DNA of 64,000 bases, from assembly GCF_013328205.1 (NCBI RefSeq), contig NZ_JABULH010000002.1:1-64000 (forward strand). Direction: 5' to 3'. The position numbers and the translations under genes were made by a program. Of the stretch, positions 34,178 to 43,182 are shown piece by piece. The DNA is from Sphingomonas hominis. Lineage in GTDB: Bacteria > Pseudomonadota > Alphaproteobacteria > Sphingomonadales > Sphingomonadaceae. A model generated the notes under the pieces. The model saw nothing but the letters and a program-made list of their open reading frames with translations, was not told the origin of the DNA and made no database searches. How positions within the stretch are numbered: the stretch's first letter is position 1; every line of letters starts with the position of its first letter.

Positions 34178-36115
34178 ATGATGTCGAGCAGGTTCACGCT
34201 GGTAGGTGCGGGATTGATCGCGGCGCTGGCGATCGGTCCGATCGCGGCGCAGCAGGCATCACCGCCCACGCCGGCATCGGGCGCGGTTCAAGCCCTACCC
34301 AATGCACCGCTGCCGACCCCGACGCCGTTGCTCGTCGCCGCCGATCTGCGCGACGGCACCGACCTGTCGGGCCCGTGGCATTATTCGATCGATCCGTTCC
34401 GATCGGGAATCGCCGGTTTCCACGGTGAAGCGCCCGACAGCGGGCAGCAGCGCTGGCGCGACGTCGACGTGCGCCAGGCGATGGCGAGCGACAGTCGCAC
34501 CTTGTACGAGTTCGATCTCGCGCGCTCGCCGCTCGCTTCGCTGCCATCGTCGTGGCTGACCCACGCGGCCGAGCTACGCCATTATGACGGGCTGATGTGG
34601 TACCAGCGCAATTTCGTCGCGCCCGCGAAGCGGCAGGGGCGGTATTTCCTGCGCTTCGGTGCGGCGAATTACGCGACGCGTGTGTACTTGAATGGGCAGG
34701 AGGTCGGCCGGCATGAGGGCGGGTTCACGCCCTTCGCCTTTGACGTGACGCGGCTGCTGCGCGACGGCAGTAACCAGTTGACCGTCGGGGTCGACTCGCA
34801 GGCGACCGAGGCGACGGTGCCGCCGCCCGTCACCGATTGGGAGAATTACGGCGGCATCACGCGCGCGGTGCGGTTGATCGCCACCCCCGACACCTATGTC
34901 GATGATGCGTGGGTGCGGCTGACCCGCGACGGGCGGCTGGCGGCCGACGTCCATCTCGACGGGCCGCAGGCGGCGAACCGTGCGGTGCGGTTGCGGATCG
35001 CGGCGCTCGGGCTCGACCAGACCGGGCGCACCGACGCTGCGGGCAATTGGCGCGCGACGATGGCCGCACCCGCCGCGCTGGTACGCTGGTCGCCCGAGCG
35101 CCCGCAATTGTACGACGTGAGCGTCGAGGCGGGTGCCGACCGCTGGCGCGACCGTATCGGGTTCCGCACGATCGAGGTGCGCGGCGCCGATATCCTGCTG
35201 AACGGCAGGCCCGTCTACCTGCGCGGCATCTCGATGCACGAGGAGGAGCTGGGCGCCGAGCCGACACGCGCGATGACCCCGGCGGCGAGCCGCGCGCTCC
35301 TGTCGGAGATCAAGGACGGGCTGCACGGCAATTTCGTGCGGCTGGCGCATTATCCGCATTCGGAGGTGACGCTGCGGCTCGCCGACGAACTCGGGCTGAT
35401 CGTGTGGAGCGAAGTGCCCGTTTATTGGCGCGTCGCCTGGGGCAATCCTGATACGCTCAAGCGCGCACGCACGATGCTGGCGGAGAACATTCTGCGCGAC
35501 CGCAACCGCGCCGCGATCGCGATCTGGAGCGTCGCCAACGAAACGCCCGTCAACGATCAGCGCAACGCCTTCCTGCGCACGCTCGTCGCCGACGCGCGGC
35601 AGATGGACGACACAAGGCTGGTCAGCGCCGCCTTGCTGGTCGAGCGTGACCGAGCCGCCAACCATCCGGTGATGACGCTCGCCGATCCGCTCGCCCCCGC
35701 GCTCGACGTGCTGGCGATCAACACCTATAACGGCTGGTACACGCCTGACCGGTTGCGCGACCTGCCCGCCAGCGAGTGGCGCGTGCCCGCGGACAAGCCG
35801 CTGATCTTCTCGGAATTCGGCGCCGACGCGCGCGCGGGCTTCCACGATCCCGCCAACAAGCAGAAATTCTCGGAAGATTATCAGGCCGATTACTACCGCG
35901 CGACGCTGGCGATGGCGGCGCGCCTGCCGAGCTTGCGCGGAATGTCGCCGTGGATTCTGAAGGACTTTCGCTCGCCCAGGCGGCAGAACCCCGATTTCCA
36001 GCAGGGCTGGAATCGCAAGGGGCTGATCTCGGAAACGGGCGAGCGCAAGGAAGCGTTCGGCGTGCTGGCTGACTTCTACGGCACCAAGCGCCTTGATGAG
36101 GGCGGTGTCCGATGA
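34178..36115 (+). CDS. Secreted GH2 beta-glycosidase, probable beta-glucuronidase
   Basis: Retaining family 2 glycosidase of 645 residues with a signal peptide (about 1-24, IGPIAAQQ). The domain order is sugar-binding jelly roll (about 130-230, MWYQRNF...FRFGAANYATRVYLNG), immunoglobulin-like domain (about 235-330) and TIM barrel. The acid/base is Glu455 in SVANETPVND and the nucleophile Glu546 in IFSEFGAD. An NxK motif, Asn612-Arg-Lys614 in GWNRKGL, matches the residues that bind the glucuronate carboxylate in bacterial beta-glucuronidases (FNKKGIF-type in E. coli). This, with UxaC/UxuA/UxuB, supports beta-glucuronidase over beta-galactosidase. It is the last gene of the receptor operon, 44 bp after uxuA. 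Confidence 0.88.
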   Translation: MMSSRFTLVGAGLIAALAIGPIAAQQASPPTPASGAVQALPNAPLPTPTPLLVAADLRDGTDLSGPWHYSIDPFRSGIAGFHGEAPDSGQQRWRDVDVRQAMASDSRTLYEFDLARSPLASLPSSWLTHAAELRHYDGLMWYQRNFVAPAKRQGRYFLRFGAANYATRVYLNGQEVGRHEGGFTPFAFDVTRLLRDGSNQLTVGVDSQATEATVPPPVTDWENYGGITRAVRLIATPDTYVDDAWVRLTRDGRLAADVHLDGPQAANRAVRLRIAALGLDQTGRTDAAGNWRATMAAPAALVRWSPERPQLYDVSVEAGADRWRDRIGFRTIEVRGADILLNGRPVYLRGISMHEEELGAEPTRAMTPAASRALLSEIKDGLHGNFVRLAHYPHSEVTLRLADELGLIVWSEVPVYWRVAWGNPDTLKRARTMLAENILRDRNRAAIAIWSVANETPVNDQRNAFLRTLVADARQMDDTRLVSAALLVERDRAANHPVMTLADPLAPALDVLAINTYNGWYTPDRLRDLPASEWRVPADKPLIFSEFGADARAGFHDPANKQKFSEDYQADYYRATLAMAARLPSLRGMSPWILKDFRSPRRQNPDFQQGWNRKGLISETGERKEAFGVLADFYGTKRLDEGGVR

Positions 36116-36344
36116 AGTCGCGCATCGATCACAGGTGCCGCCAGATCAGGGGCACGTGCTGGTAATCAGGTTCGGTCCGCTGCGTATCGACGATGACCGA
36201 CCCCGGCAGCCGCGCTCATCAAGGGGTGGGACGCCGGCCAACCGGGACGAGAACTCACGCCTCCCGTTCAGGCTCGACGGTAACGTTGCAGATTAGTCAG
36301 CGCGACCATCGGCGTGACTTGATCGACCTTGTTCTGAGCCGGCT

Positions 36345-38267
36345 TCACGATGCAACCGGGCCGGCAAGGCGCCAGCGCTCGAGCTGGGTCAGGACGTCGC
36401 TGGCGATCTGGTCGATCGAGAAGCCGGTAAGGTCGCGTGATCGCGTTTCGCCATTCGTTTGTGCCGCCAGCGTCCAGGTCAGGCTGCGTCGGGCTTCCGG
36501 CGCTTCCAACGCGGTATAAGCGGCCAGCGGGCGGGACCGCGGGGCGAGCCGATAGACGAACGATCGACCGCCTTCGGCACCGATCGTCAGCTCCAGCTGC
36601 TCCGCTTGCACATCGATCCGGCTGTCGGTCCAGCCCTCCTGCTGCATGGCATGGTGGACCAGCGTCAGCGCAGGTTCTCCGTGGTCGTGCAGCTGGCGCA
36701 GGATATCGGTGCGGCGCGGCGGGACGAGAAGCCGCTTGATGCGCTCGCTGATCGCCGGTGCCTCACCGGGCAACGTCACACCGGCAAGATCGGCGCTGGT
36801 CTGCCGAACGAGGCCGACCGCGAGCAGGAGCATGATGAAGCAGAAGGGCAGTGCTGCGAGCAGCGTCGCCGCCTGCAACGCACCCAATCCGCCCGCTACC
36901 AGCAACAGCGTCGCCGTGACGCCCAGGAGGACGCACCAATAAACCCGCTGCCAGCGCGGCGTTTCCTCGGCGCCGCCCGATGCCAGCGTGTCGATCACCA
37001 GCGCACCCGAATCCGCCGACGTGATGAAGAACACCGCGACTAATATGATCGCCAACGTGGAGGTGACGCCGGCGCCGGGCAGATACTCCAGGAACTTGAA
37101 CAAGGCGGTGGACAGGTTCGCCTGCACGGCATCGGCGATCCCGCCCGCCGCGGAGCCGAGATCGAGCGAGATCGCGGTGTTGCCGAACACCGTCATCCAC
37201 AGAAAGGTGAAGGCAGTGGGCACGAACAGCACGCCGATGACGAACTCGCGGATCGTGCGCCCGCGCGAAATGCGGGCGATGAACATGCCGACGAACGGCG
37301 ACCACGCGATCCACCATGCCCAATAGAACAGCGTCCAATCCGCCATCCACGCGCGCGGTTCATACGCGTAGAGCGTAAAGGTGCGCATCACGAAATGGTC
37401 GAGGTACAGCCCGAAATTCTGCACCAGCGCGCGAAGCAGAAACAGCGTCGGGCCGACCGCCATGACGAACAGCATCAGCAACACGGCGACCGTCAGGTTC
37501 AATTCCGACAAGCGCCGAATACCACGATCCGCTCCGCTCAACACGGAGATGGTGGCCGCGCCCATGACGAGCACGATCACCACGATCTTGGTCGCGGTCG
37601 TGTCCGGCAGGCCGTAATTATAGGCGAGACCGGCGGTCATCTGCGAAACGCCGAAACCCAGCGACGTGGATACGCCGAACACCGTGCCGCATACCGCGAA
37701 GATGTCGATCGCATCACCCAGCGGGCCGTTGATGCGCTTGCCCAGGATCGGCGACAGGCCCGAGCGCAGCGTCAGCGGCATGCCCTTGCGATAGGTGAAA
37801 TAGGCGAGGCTCATCCCCACCAGTGCGTAAATCGCCCAGGCATGCACGCCGTAGTGGTGAAAGGTGATGGCCATTGCCTCGCGCGCTGCGAGGATGGTCC
37901 CCGGTGGGGCCTCGGGCGGTGAGATGTAATGCTGGATCGGCTCGGCCACCGCGAAATACATCAGCCCGATCCCCATCCCTGCCGCGAACAGCATCGCCAG
38001 CCACGACAGGTAGGGAAAGTCGGGCTCCGCATCGTCCGGGCCCAGCTTCAGCTTGCCCGCCGGCCCGAACCCGAGCAGCAGCACGACCACCAGGAACACC
38101 GCCACCGCCGCGATGTAGAACCAGCCAAACGTGTCGATGGCCCAGCTCTGCGCGGCCTTGAAGGCGGCGTCCGCCGTTCCCGGCATCGCCAGCGTGATCA
38201 ACAGCAGGGCGGCAATGATCGCGGACGCGCCCCAGAACACGCGCGGATTGATTCTGCTTGTCGGCAT
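36345..38267 (-). CDS. BCCT-family betaine/choline transporter with long C-terminus
   Basis: Twelve-helix sodium- or proton-coupled transporter for quaternary amines such as choline or glycine betaine. The BCCT signature region in helix 8, WTLFYWAWWIAWSPFVGMFIARISRGRTIREF, is complete. Other family marks are GMGIGLMYFAVAEPIQHYISPP and FFITSADSGALVIDTLASGG. After the last helix (about 490) follow roughly 150 cytoplasmic residues, as in BetT-type choline carriers, where the tail tunes activity to osmolarity. The tryptophan-rich substrate box suggests a trimethylammonium ligand. No betA/betB is nearby. It is convergent with the glucuronate operon across 229 bp in which I see no gene. An osmoprotection role would fit the following Mrp antiporter, but this is only position. 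Confidence 0.9.
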   Translation of the reverse strand: MPTSRINPRVFWGASAIIAALLLITLAMPGTADAAFKAAQSWAIDTFGWFYIAAVAVFLVVVLLLGFGPAGKLKLGPDDAEPDFPYLSWLAMLFAAGMGIGLMYFAVAEPIQHYISPPEAPPGTILAAREAMAITFHHYGVHAWAIYALVGMSLAYFTYRKGMPLTLRSGLSPILGKRINGPLGDAIDIFAVCGTVFGVSTSLGFGVSQMTAGLAYNYGLPDTTATKIVVIVLVMGAATISVLSGADRGIRRLSELNLTVAVLLMLFVMAVGPTLFLLRALVQNFGLYLDHFVMRTFTLYAYEPRAWMADWTLFYWAWWIAWSPFVGMFIARISRGRTIREFVIGVLFVPTAFTFLWMTVFGNTAISLDLGSAAGGIADAVQANLSTALFKFLEYLPGAGVTSTLAIILVAVFFITSADSGALVIDTLASGGAEETPRWQRVYWCVLLGVTATLLLVAGGLGALQAATLLAALPFCFIMLLLAVGLVRQTSADLAGVTLPGEAPAISERIKRLLVPPRRTDILRQLHDHGEPALTLVHHAMQQEGWTDSRIDVQAEQLELTIGAEGGRSFVYRLAPRSRPLAAYTALEAPEARRSLTWTLAAQTNGETRSRDLTGFSIDQIASDVLTQLERWRLAGPVAS

Positions 38268-38324
38268 CGCCGCGACCTAGCGCTTATGCGCTGCAATGGC
38301 GAATGGCGAAGCGTCGCGACGATG

Positions 38325-39566
38325 TCAGCGGCCGGCATCGCTCGGTGTTGCGGCCGGCTCGGCGGTCAGTTCGGCCGCGAACGGCGTGGTGCGGGGCAGC
38401 GGTTGATAGGCTTGCTGCATGTCGGCGGGTACCTTGTCGCCGACCATGCGACGCCACAATCCAAAGCCGAACACGCTGGCGGCCAGGACGGCGAGCACGT
38501 GGAACAACCCCTGCGGCCCGGTGAGCGCCATTGCGGCCGATACTAGCAGGGGGCCGATCGCCGCGCCGAGCGAGTAAACCAAGACCAGCCCGCCGGTTGC
38601 GCTGATCCGCTCCGCCGGCGCGAGCTGATCGTTGGCATGGGCGACGCACAGCGGATACAGGGCGAAGGCCGTTCCCCCGAACACTCCGGCCAGGACCAAA
38701 CCGATGCCGTCCGGCCCGGTCAGCGCCAGCGCGAACGCGCTGATTGCGGCTGCCGCGGTGGTGAGAATGATGACGGTGCGTCGATCGAACCGGTCGGACA
38801 AACGGCCGAGCGGCCATTGCAAGGCCACGCCGCCCAGGATCACGACCGTCATGAACCCGGCGGTTCGCGACACCGACAACCCGAGGTCGCCGGCATAAAC
38901 CGGACCCAGCCCGTAAAAGGCACCGAGCACGACCCCGGTCAGCGCCACGCCGATGATCGCCAGCGGTGAAATGACGTACAGCCGCCGGATCGGCAGCGCG
39001 GCGCTGGTCTGAAGCGCGGGGCCGCTCATCCGGGTCAGCGCAACCGGCAGCACCGACAGCGAGATCAGCAGCGACGCCAACACGAACGGCGTTGCCGACA
39101 CGGCGCCCACGACGTTCAGCAATTGCTGGCCGAGCCCTTGTCCCAGATAGAGCGCAATCATGTACCCCGCCAGCACGCTGCCGCGCGACGGGCCTTCCGC
39201 ACGGTCGTTCAACCAGCTCTCCAGACAGACGTAGACGCCGGCGACGCAGCAGCCGTCGATGAAGCGCAGGACCATCCACAGCAACGGCTGCGCGTTGAGC
39301 GTGTAGGCGAGCGTAGTCGCGGACAGCAGCGCGACGACCACGGTGAACGTGCGAATATGTCCGATCCGCGCCACCAGCCGCCCGACCCGGACCGCCCCGG
39401 CCGCGAGGCCGGCGAAATAGCTCGTCGCGATCAGGCCGATGATCAGCGGACCGGTACCGCTCGCCTGCAAGCGGATGCTGACCAGCGTGGTCAGGAAGCC
39501 GGCCCCGAGCATCAGGATTAAGATCGCGAACAACAGGCTGCGAACGGGAACCAGGGAAGCAATCAT
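38325..39566 (-). CDS. MFS transporter, YcaD-like
   Basis: Major facilitator protein of 413 residues with twelve predicted helices. The N-terminal half has SLLFAILILMLGAGFLTTLVSIRLQ and GAVRVGRLVARIGHIRTF, and the middle has LESWLNDRA, a stretch seen in the YcaD/TetA-like uptake or efflux group. The second half has LQWPLGRLSDRFDRRTVI, the repeat of the loop motif. The substrate is unknown. It lies 57 bp upstream of the BCCT gene on the same strand and may be co-transcribed with it. The final 25 residues are a polar tail. Nothing in the window fixes its role. Confidence 0.8.
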   Translation of the reverse strand: MIASLVPVRSLLFAILILMLGAGFLTTLVSIRLQASGTGPLIIGLIATSYFAGLAAGAVRVGRLVARIGHIRTFTVVVALLSATTLAYTLNAQPLLWMVLRFIDGCCVAGVYVCLESWLNDRAEGPSRGSVLAGYMIALYLGQGLGQQLLNVVGAVSATPFVLASLLISLSVLPVALTRMSGPALQTSAALPIRRLYVISPLAIIGVALTGVVLGAFYGLGPVYAGDLGLSVSRTAGFMTVVILGGVALQWPLGRLSDRFDRRTVIILTTAAAAISAFALALTGPDGIGLVLAGVFGGTAFALYPLCVAHANDQLAPAERISATGGLVLVYSLGAAIGPLLVSAAMALTGPQGLFHVLAVLAASVFGFGLWRRMVGDKVPADMQQAYQPLPRTTPFAAELTAEPAATPSDAGR

Positions 39567-39952
39567 CCCGACACAATGACAGGCGCCATCGGCCGTTCCA
39601 TAGCGCTTGCCCGCTCCCCATGCTCTGGAATTGCAGCGACCGCTTTCAAACTAGCTCGCGATGCTGCGTCAGGATCCGGTCTTTAGCGCCTGAGACGATT
39701 GCGGCGTGACGACCGGCTGACGACCTGGCCGAAGGATTATGGATCACCTCCGCGGCCCGGAGCGGGTTGTGGATCGACCGCCGCGTGTGCCATAGCGACC
39801 GCGGGTGCTCGCGAACCATCGCGCGGGCAGGTTCTTGCGCTGGTCGGGCCGCCAGCGCTGAATTCTCGTGCCCGGAGCATCGGCTTGCCCGATCGAACTT
39901 CTACGATCTCGATCTGCCGTCATGACGCCTTGATCCGCCAGGGGAGCTGCCG
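39567..39952. other. Divergent region between MFS gene and mrp operon
   Basis: About 385 bp between divergent genes. It must hold the promoters of the MFS-BCCT pair and of the mrp operon. I see no gene, tRNA or clear hairpin, only a strong ribosome site AGGGGAG (39940-39946) for mrpA. No sodium- or pH-responsive element can be named. Confidence 0.5.
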
Positions 39953-42838
39953 GTGGCGTTGCTGATCCTCGTCACCCTGCCGTTCATGGCGGTCGTGCTG
40001 TTGATGGCGGCCCGGCGCGCGTCGCGGCAGGTCCACGTCGGGATCGCGGCGGCGTGTAGCGCGGGCGGCCTGGCCGTGCTGCTGGTGCAGGCGGGTCCGG
40101 TGTTGTCCGGTCGAACCGCGACCGTGCGGTTGCCCTGGATACCGACGCTCGGCCTCGACGTCAGTCTGTGGCTCGATCCGCTGGCGCTGCTGTTCGCCGG
40201 GTTGATCCTGAGCATTGGGCTGCTCGTCGTCGTCTATGCGCACGGCTATCTCGGCAAGACGGAGCCGACCGCGCGCTTTCTGTCTTTCCTGATGCTGTTT
40301 CAAGGGGCGATGGTCGGCATCGCCTTGTCGAGCAACGTGCTGCTGATGCTGGTGTTCTGGGAGTTGACCAGCCTCGCGTCGTTCCTGTTGATCGGTTTCT
40401 GGCGCGATCAGGCCGATGCGCGGCAGGGCGCGCGCATGGCGTTGACGATCACGGGCGGCGGCGGACTGGCGCTGATCGCGGGCATGGTGCTGCTCGGGAA
40501 GGCCGCGGGCAGCTATGATCTGGCGACGATCCTCGCGCGCGCCGATCTGGTACAGGCCTCCGCGCTCTATCCCGCCATCCTGATCCTGATCCTGGTGGGG
40601 GCGTTCACCAAGTCGGCGCAATTTCCGTTCCACTTCTGGCTGCCGCACGCCATGGCCGCGCCGACCCCGGTGAGCGCCTATCTCCATTCCGCGACGATGG
40701 TGAAGGCGGGCGTGTTCCTGCTCGCGCGATTGTGGCCGGTGCTGGCGGGGACCGACTGGTGGTTCTTCGTCGTCACCTCGGTCGGGCTGACGACGATGCT
40801 GTTCGGAGCGGGCGTCGCGCTGTTCCGCCACGATCTGAAAGCGATCCTCGCTTATTCGACGATCAGCCAATTGGGACTGATGGTCATGCTGCTCGGTTTC
40901 GGCACGGGCGCGGCAGTGGCGGCGGCGATCTTCCACATCCTGAACCATGCCGCGTTCAAGGCGGCGCTGTTCATGCACGCGGGCATCGTCGATCACGAAA
41001 CCGGCACGCGCGACATCAAGCGGCTCGGCGGCCTGGCGGCGATCATGCCGCTGACCGCGACGCTGGGTGTCCTGGCCGCCGCGGCGATGGCGGGCCTGCC
41101 GCCGCTGGGCGGGTTCATTTCCAAGGAAATGATGCTGGAACAGAGTGCGCATACGTCCTGGCATGGACAGGCGCTGCTGGTGCCGGTGCTGGCGACGATC
41201 GCCGCGATGCTGTCCGCGGCCTATTCGCTACGCTACGCCGTGGCGCTGCACTTCGGCGCGCGACGGACCGGAGCCGTCGCGGCGCCGCACGATCCCGGTG
41301 CGTTGCTGCTCGCGCCGCCGGCAATCCTTGGTGTGATCGCGCTCGCACTCGGGATCTTGCCGATGACGCTGGCCGGTCCGCTTGTCGCAGCGGCGACGGC
41401 GGCGGTGACCGGCGGCGCAGCGCCACACCTGCATCTGGCGCTGTGGCATGGCCTCAACCCCGCCTTGTTCATGAGCCTGGGCGCGGTGGCGATCGCGATC
41501 CTGCTGCTGTGGCTTTACCCGGCTGCCGCGGCATCGGTCGCCCGCCTGCCGTCACCCGATGCCAAGCAGATGTTCGATCGCGCGCTGGCAACAAGCGTCG
41601 ATGCGTTGCGCCGGCTGTCGGGCGTTATCCACCGCGCGTCGCTGCAACGGTACCTGGCGGTGCTGTTCGTCACCGCACTCGCGCTGGCGGGCGAGGCCGC
41701 GTGGCGGTTCGGGGTCGCGGCCGGCGCGCGCGCGACGACGCCCGCGTCCCCCGTAGCGGTTGTCGCCTGGGCGGCGCTGATCGTGGCAACGGCGGCGGTG
41801 CTGGCGGTCGATCGGCGGCGGTACCTCGCACTCGTATTCATCAGCGTCATCGGGCTCGTCATGGCGCTGGCGTTCATTCATCTGTCCGCCCCCGACCTCG
41901 CGTTGACGCAGATCGCGGTGGAGGTGGTGACGATCCTGCTCATGCTGCTGGCGCTGCACCTGCTGCCCGGCAATCCGCCGCGTCTGTCGGCCGTATCGCG
42001 CCGGGTGCGTGACGGGGCGATCGCGCTGTGCGGCGGGCTGGGTAGCGGCTGGCTCGCCTGGGCCGTCATGACCCGGCCGGAGCGGGCGGGCATCTCGCGA
42101 TTTCACTGGAATAACAGCTATTCGGGCGGCGGCGGCACCAATGTCGTCAACGTCACGTTGGTCGACTTCCGCGCCTTTGACACGCTGGGCGAGATCACCG
42201 TGCTCGGCATCGCGGGCCTGACGATCTTCGCGCTGCTCGAACCGGCCGCGCACGGTGTCGCGGGGCGGCGGTTGCGCGAATGGCGGTCGAAGGACCGCTT
42301 CTCACCCGAACGGCACCCGATGATGTTCGTGATGGCGACGCGGCTGTTGCTGCCGCTGGCGCTGCTGGTCGGCATGTACATCTTCTTGCGCGGGCATAAC
42401 CAGCCGGGCGGCGGGTTCATTGCCGCGCTGGTCTTCTCGATCGCGATCCTGTTGCAATATCTGGCATCGGGGTTCGACTGGACCGATGTGCGGCGGCGGA
42501 TCAGCGAGCATCAACTGATCGGTATGGGCGTATTGATCGCGGTCGCGACCGGGCTGGGATCGCTCGTGTTCGGGGCACCGTTCCTGACCAGCAGCTTCGA
42601 CCATGTCCACCTGCCGCTGATCGGCGAGTTCGAGCTGGCGACCGCGATGCTGTTCGACCTGGGCGTCGCGCTCGTCGTGGTCGGCGCGGTGATGATGGCG
42701 TTGGCACAACTCGCCCATGTCGCACAGCGCGCCGCCAAGCAGGACCCCGCCGAGCAGGACGGCGCCAAGCAGGACAGCACCAAGCAGGACAGCACCAAGC
42801 AGGGCAGCGCCAAGCAGGGTAGGGAGGAGCGGTCGTGA
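39953..42838 (+). CDS. mrpA: Mrp Na+/H+ antiporter subunit A fused to MrpB
   Basis: Largest subunit of the multi-subunit cation/proton antiporter, 961 residues, inner membrane. The N-terminal two thirds is the NuoL-like proton channel (SAQFPFHFWLPHAMAAPTPVSAYLHSATMVKAGVFLLARLW; FHILNHAAFKAALFMHAG). A DUF4040-type region with LSAPDLALTQIAVEVVTILLMLLALHLLP follows, then an MnhB domain (about 780-925, FVMATRLLLPLALLVGMYIFLRGHNQPGGGF). A-B fusion is usual for rhizobial PhaAB and other alphaproteobacteria. The GTG start has AGGGGAG six bases upstream. The last 35 residues are a hydrophilic tail made of six 5-residue repeats. The stop overlaps mrpC as GTGA. The operon expels Na+ or K+ and supports alkali and salt tolerance. 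Confidence 0.95.
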   Translation: MALLILVTLPFMAVVLLMAARRASRQVHVGIAAACSAGGLAVLLVQAGPVLSGRTATVRLPWIPTLGLDVSLWLDPLALLFAGLILSIGLLVVVYAHGYLGKTEPTARFLSFLMLFQGAMVGIALSSNVLLMLVFWELTSLASFLLIGFWRDQADARQGARMALTITGGGGLALIAGMVLLGKAAGSYDLATILARADLVQASALYPAILILILVGAFTKSAQFPFHFWLPHAMAAPTPVSAYLHSATMVKAGVFLLARLWPVLAGTDWWFFVVTSVGLTTMLFGAGVALFRHDLKAILAYSTISQLGLMVMLLGFGTGAAVAAAIFHILNHAAFKAALFMHAGIVDHETGTRDIKRLGGLAAIMPLTATLGVLAAAAMAGLPPLGGFISKEMMLEQSAHTSWHGQALLVPVLATIAAMLSAAYSLRYAVALHFGARRTGAVAAPHDPGALLLAPPAILGVIALALGILPMTLAGPLVAAATAAVTGGAAPHLHLALWHGLNPALFMSLGAVAIAILLLWLYPAAAASVARLPSPDAKQMFDRALATSVDALRRLSGVIHRASLQRYLAVLFVTALALAGEAAWRFGVAAGARATTPASPVAVVAWAALIVATAAVLAVDRRRYLALVFISVIGLVMALAFIHLSAPDLALTQIAVEVVTILLMLLALHLLPGNPPRLSAVSRRVRDGAIALCGGLGSGWLAWAVMTRPERAGISRFHWNNSYSGGGGTNVVNVTLVDFRAFDTLGEITVLGIAGLTIFALLEPAAHGVAGRRLREWRSKDRFSPERHPMMFVMATRLLLPLALLVGMYIFLRGHNQPGGGFIAALVFSIAILLQYLASGFDWTDVRRRISEHQLIGMGVLIAVATGLGSLVFGAPFLTSSFDHVHLPLIGEFELATAMLFDLGVALVVVGAVMMALAQLAHVAQRAAKQDPAEQDGAKQDSTKQDSTKQGSAKQGREERS
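42734..42823 (+). repeat. Six 15-bp tandem repeats in the mrpA tail
   Basis: Six copies of a 15-bp unit close to GCCAAGCAGGACAGC encode AKQDP, AEQDG, AKQDS, TKQDS, TKQGS and AKQGR. The repeat stays in frame, so gain or loss of units would change only the length of the cytoplasmic tail after the last helix of the MrpB part. Confidence 0.9.
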
Positions 42839-43182
42839 GCCTGGAGTTCCTCGTCGCCTCCGCGATCGCCGCGCTGGTCGCGGGCGGAATCTATCTCGCG
42901 CTTCGCGGGCGAACGTTTCAGGTCGTGCTGGGGCTGACCTTGCTGTCCTACGCGGTCAACCTTTTCCTGTTCGCGATCGGCCGCCTGGTCGTCGACCGCC
43001 CGCCGCTATGGGCCAAGGGCGTGACCGATCATGCCGACCCGCTGCCACAGGCGCTGGTGCTGACCGCGATCGTCATCACCTTCGGCATGACCGCGCTGAC
43101 CGTGATCCTGAGCCTGCGCAGCTTTCTGGAAAGCGGATCGGACCAGGTCGACGGCGTGGCCGAGCCGGAGGATGCCGCGTGA
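42835..43182 (+). CDS. mrpC: Mrp antiporter subunit C
   Basis: NuoK-like subunit of 115 residues with three membrane helices. Typical stretches are ALRGRTFQVVLGLTLLSYAVNLFLFAIG and DPLPQALVLTAIVITFGMTALTVIL; the last is the diagnostic MnhC/MrpC motif. The GTG start overlaps the mrpA stop and the stop overlaps mrpD, so translation is coupled on both sides. It takes part in the antiporter's membrane arm between A/B and D. The acidic C-terminus (DQVDGVAEPEDAA) is a short cytoplasmic tail. Confidence 0.94.
   Translation: MSLEFLVASAIAALVAGGIYLALRGRTFQVVLGLTLLSYAVNLFLFAIGRLVVDRPPLWAKGVTDHADPLPQALVLTAIVITFGMTALTVILSLRSFLESGSDQVDGVAEPEDAA

Noticed and set aside
42717-43178. Upstream extension of mrpD through mrpC
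   Set aside because: The GTGA overlap at 43179 and the start of MrpD homology fix the start.
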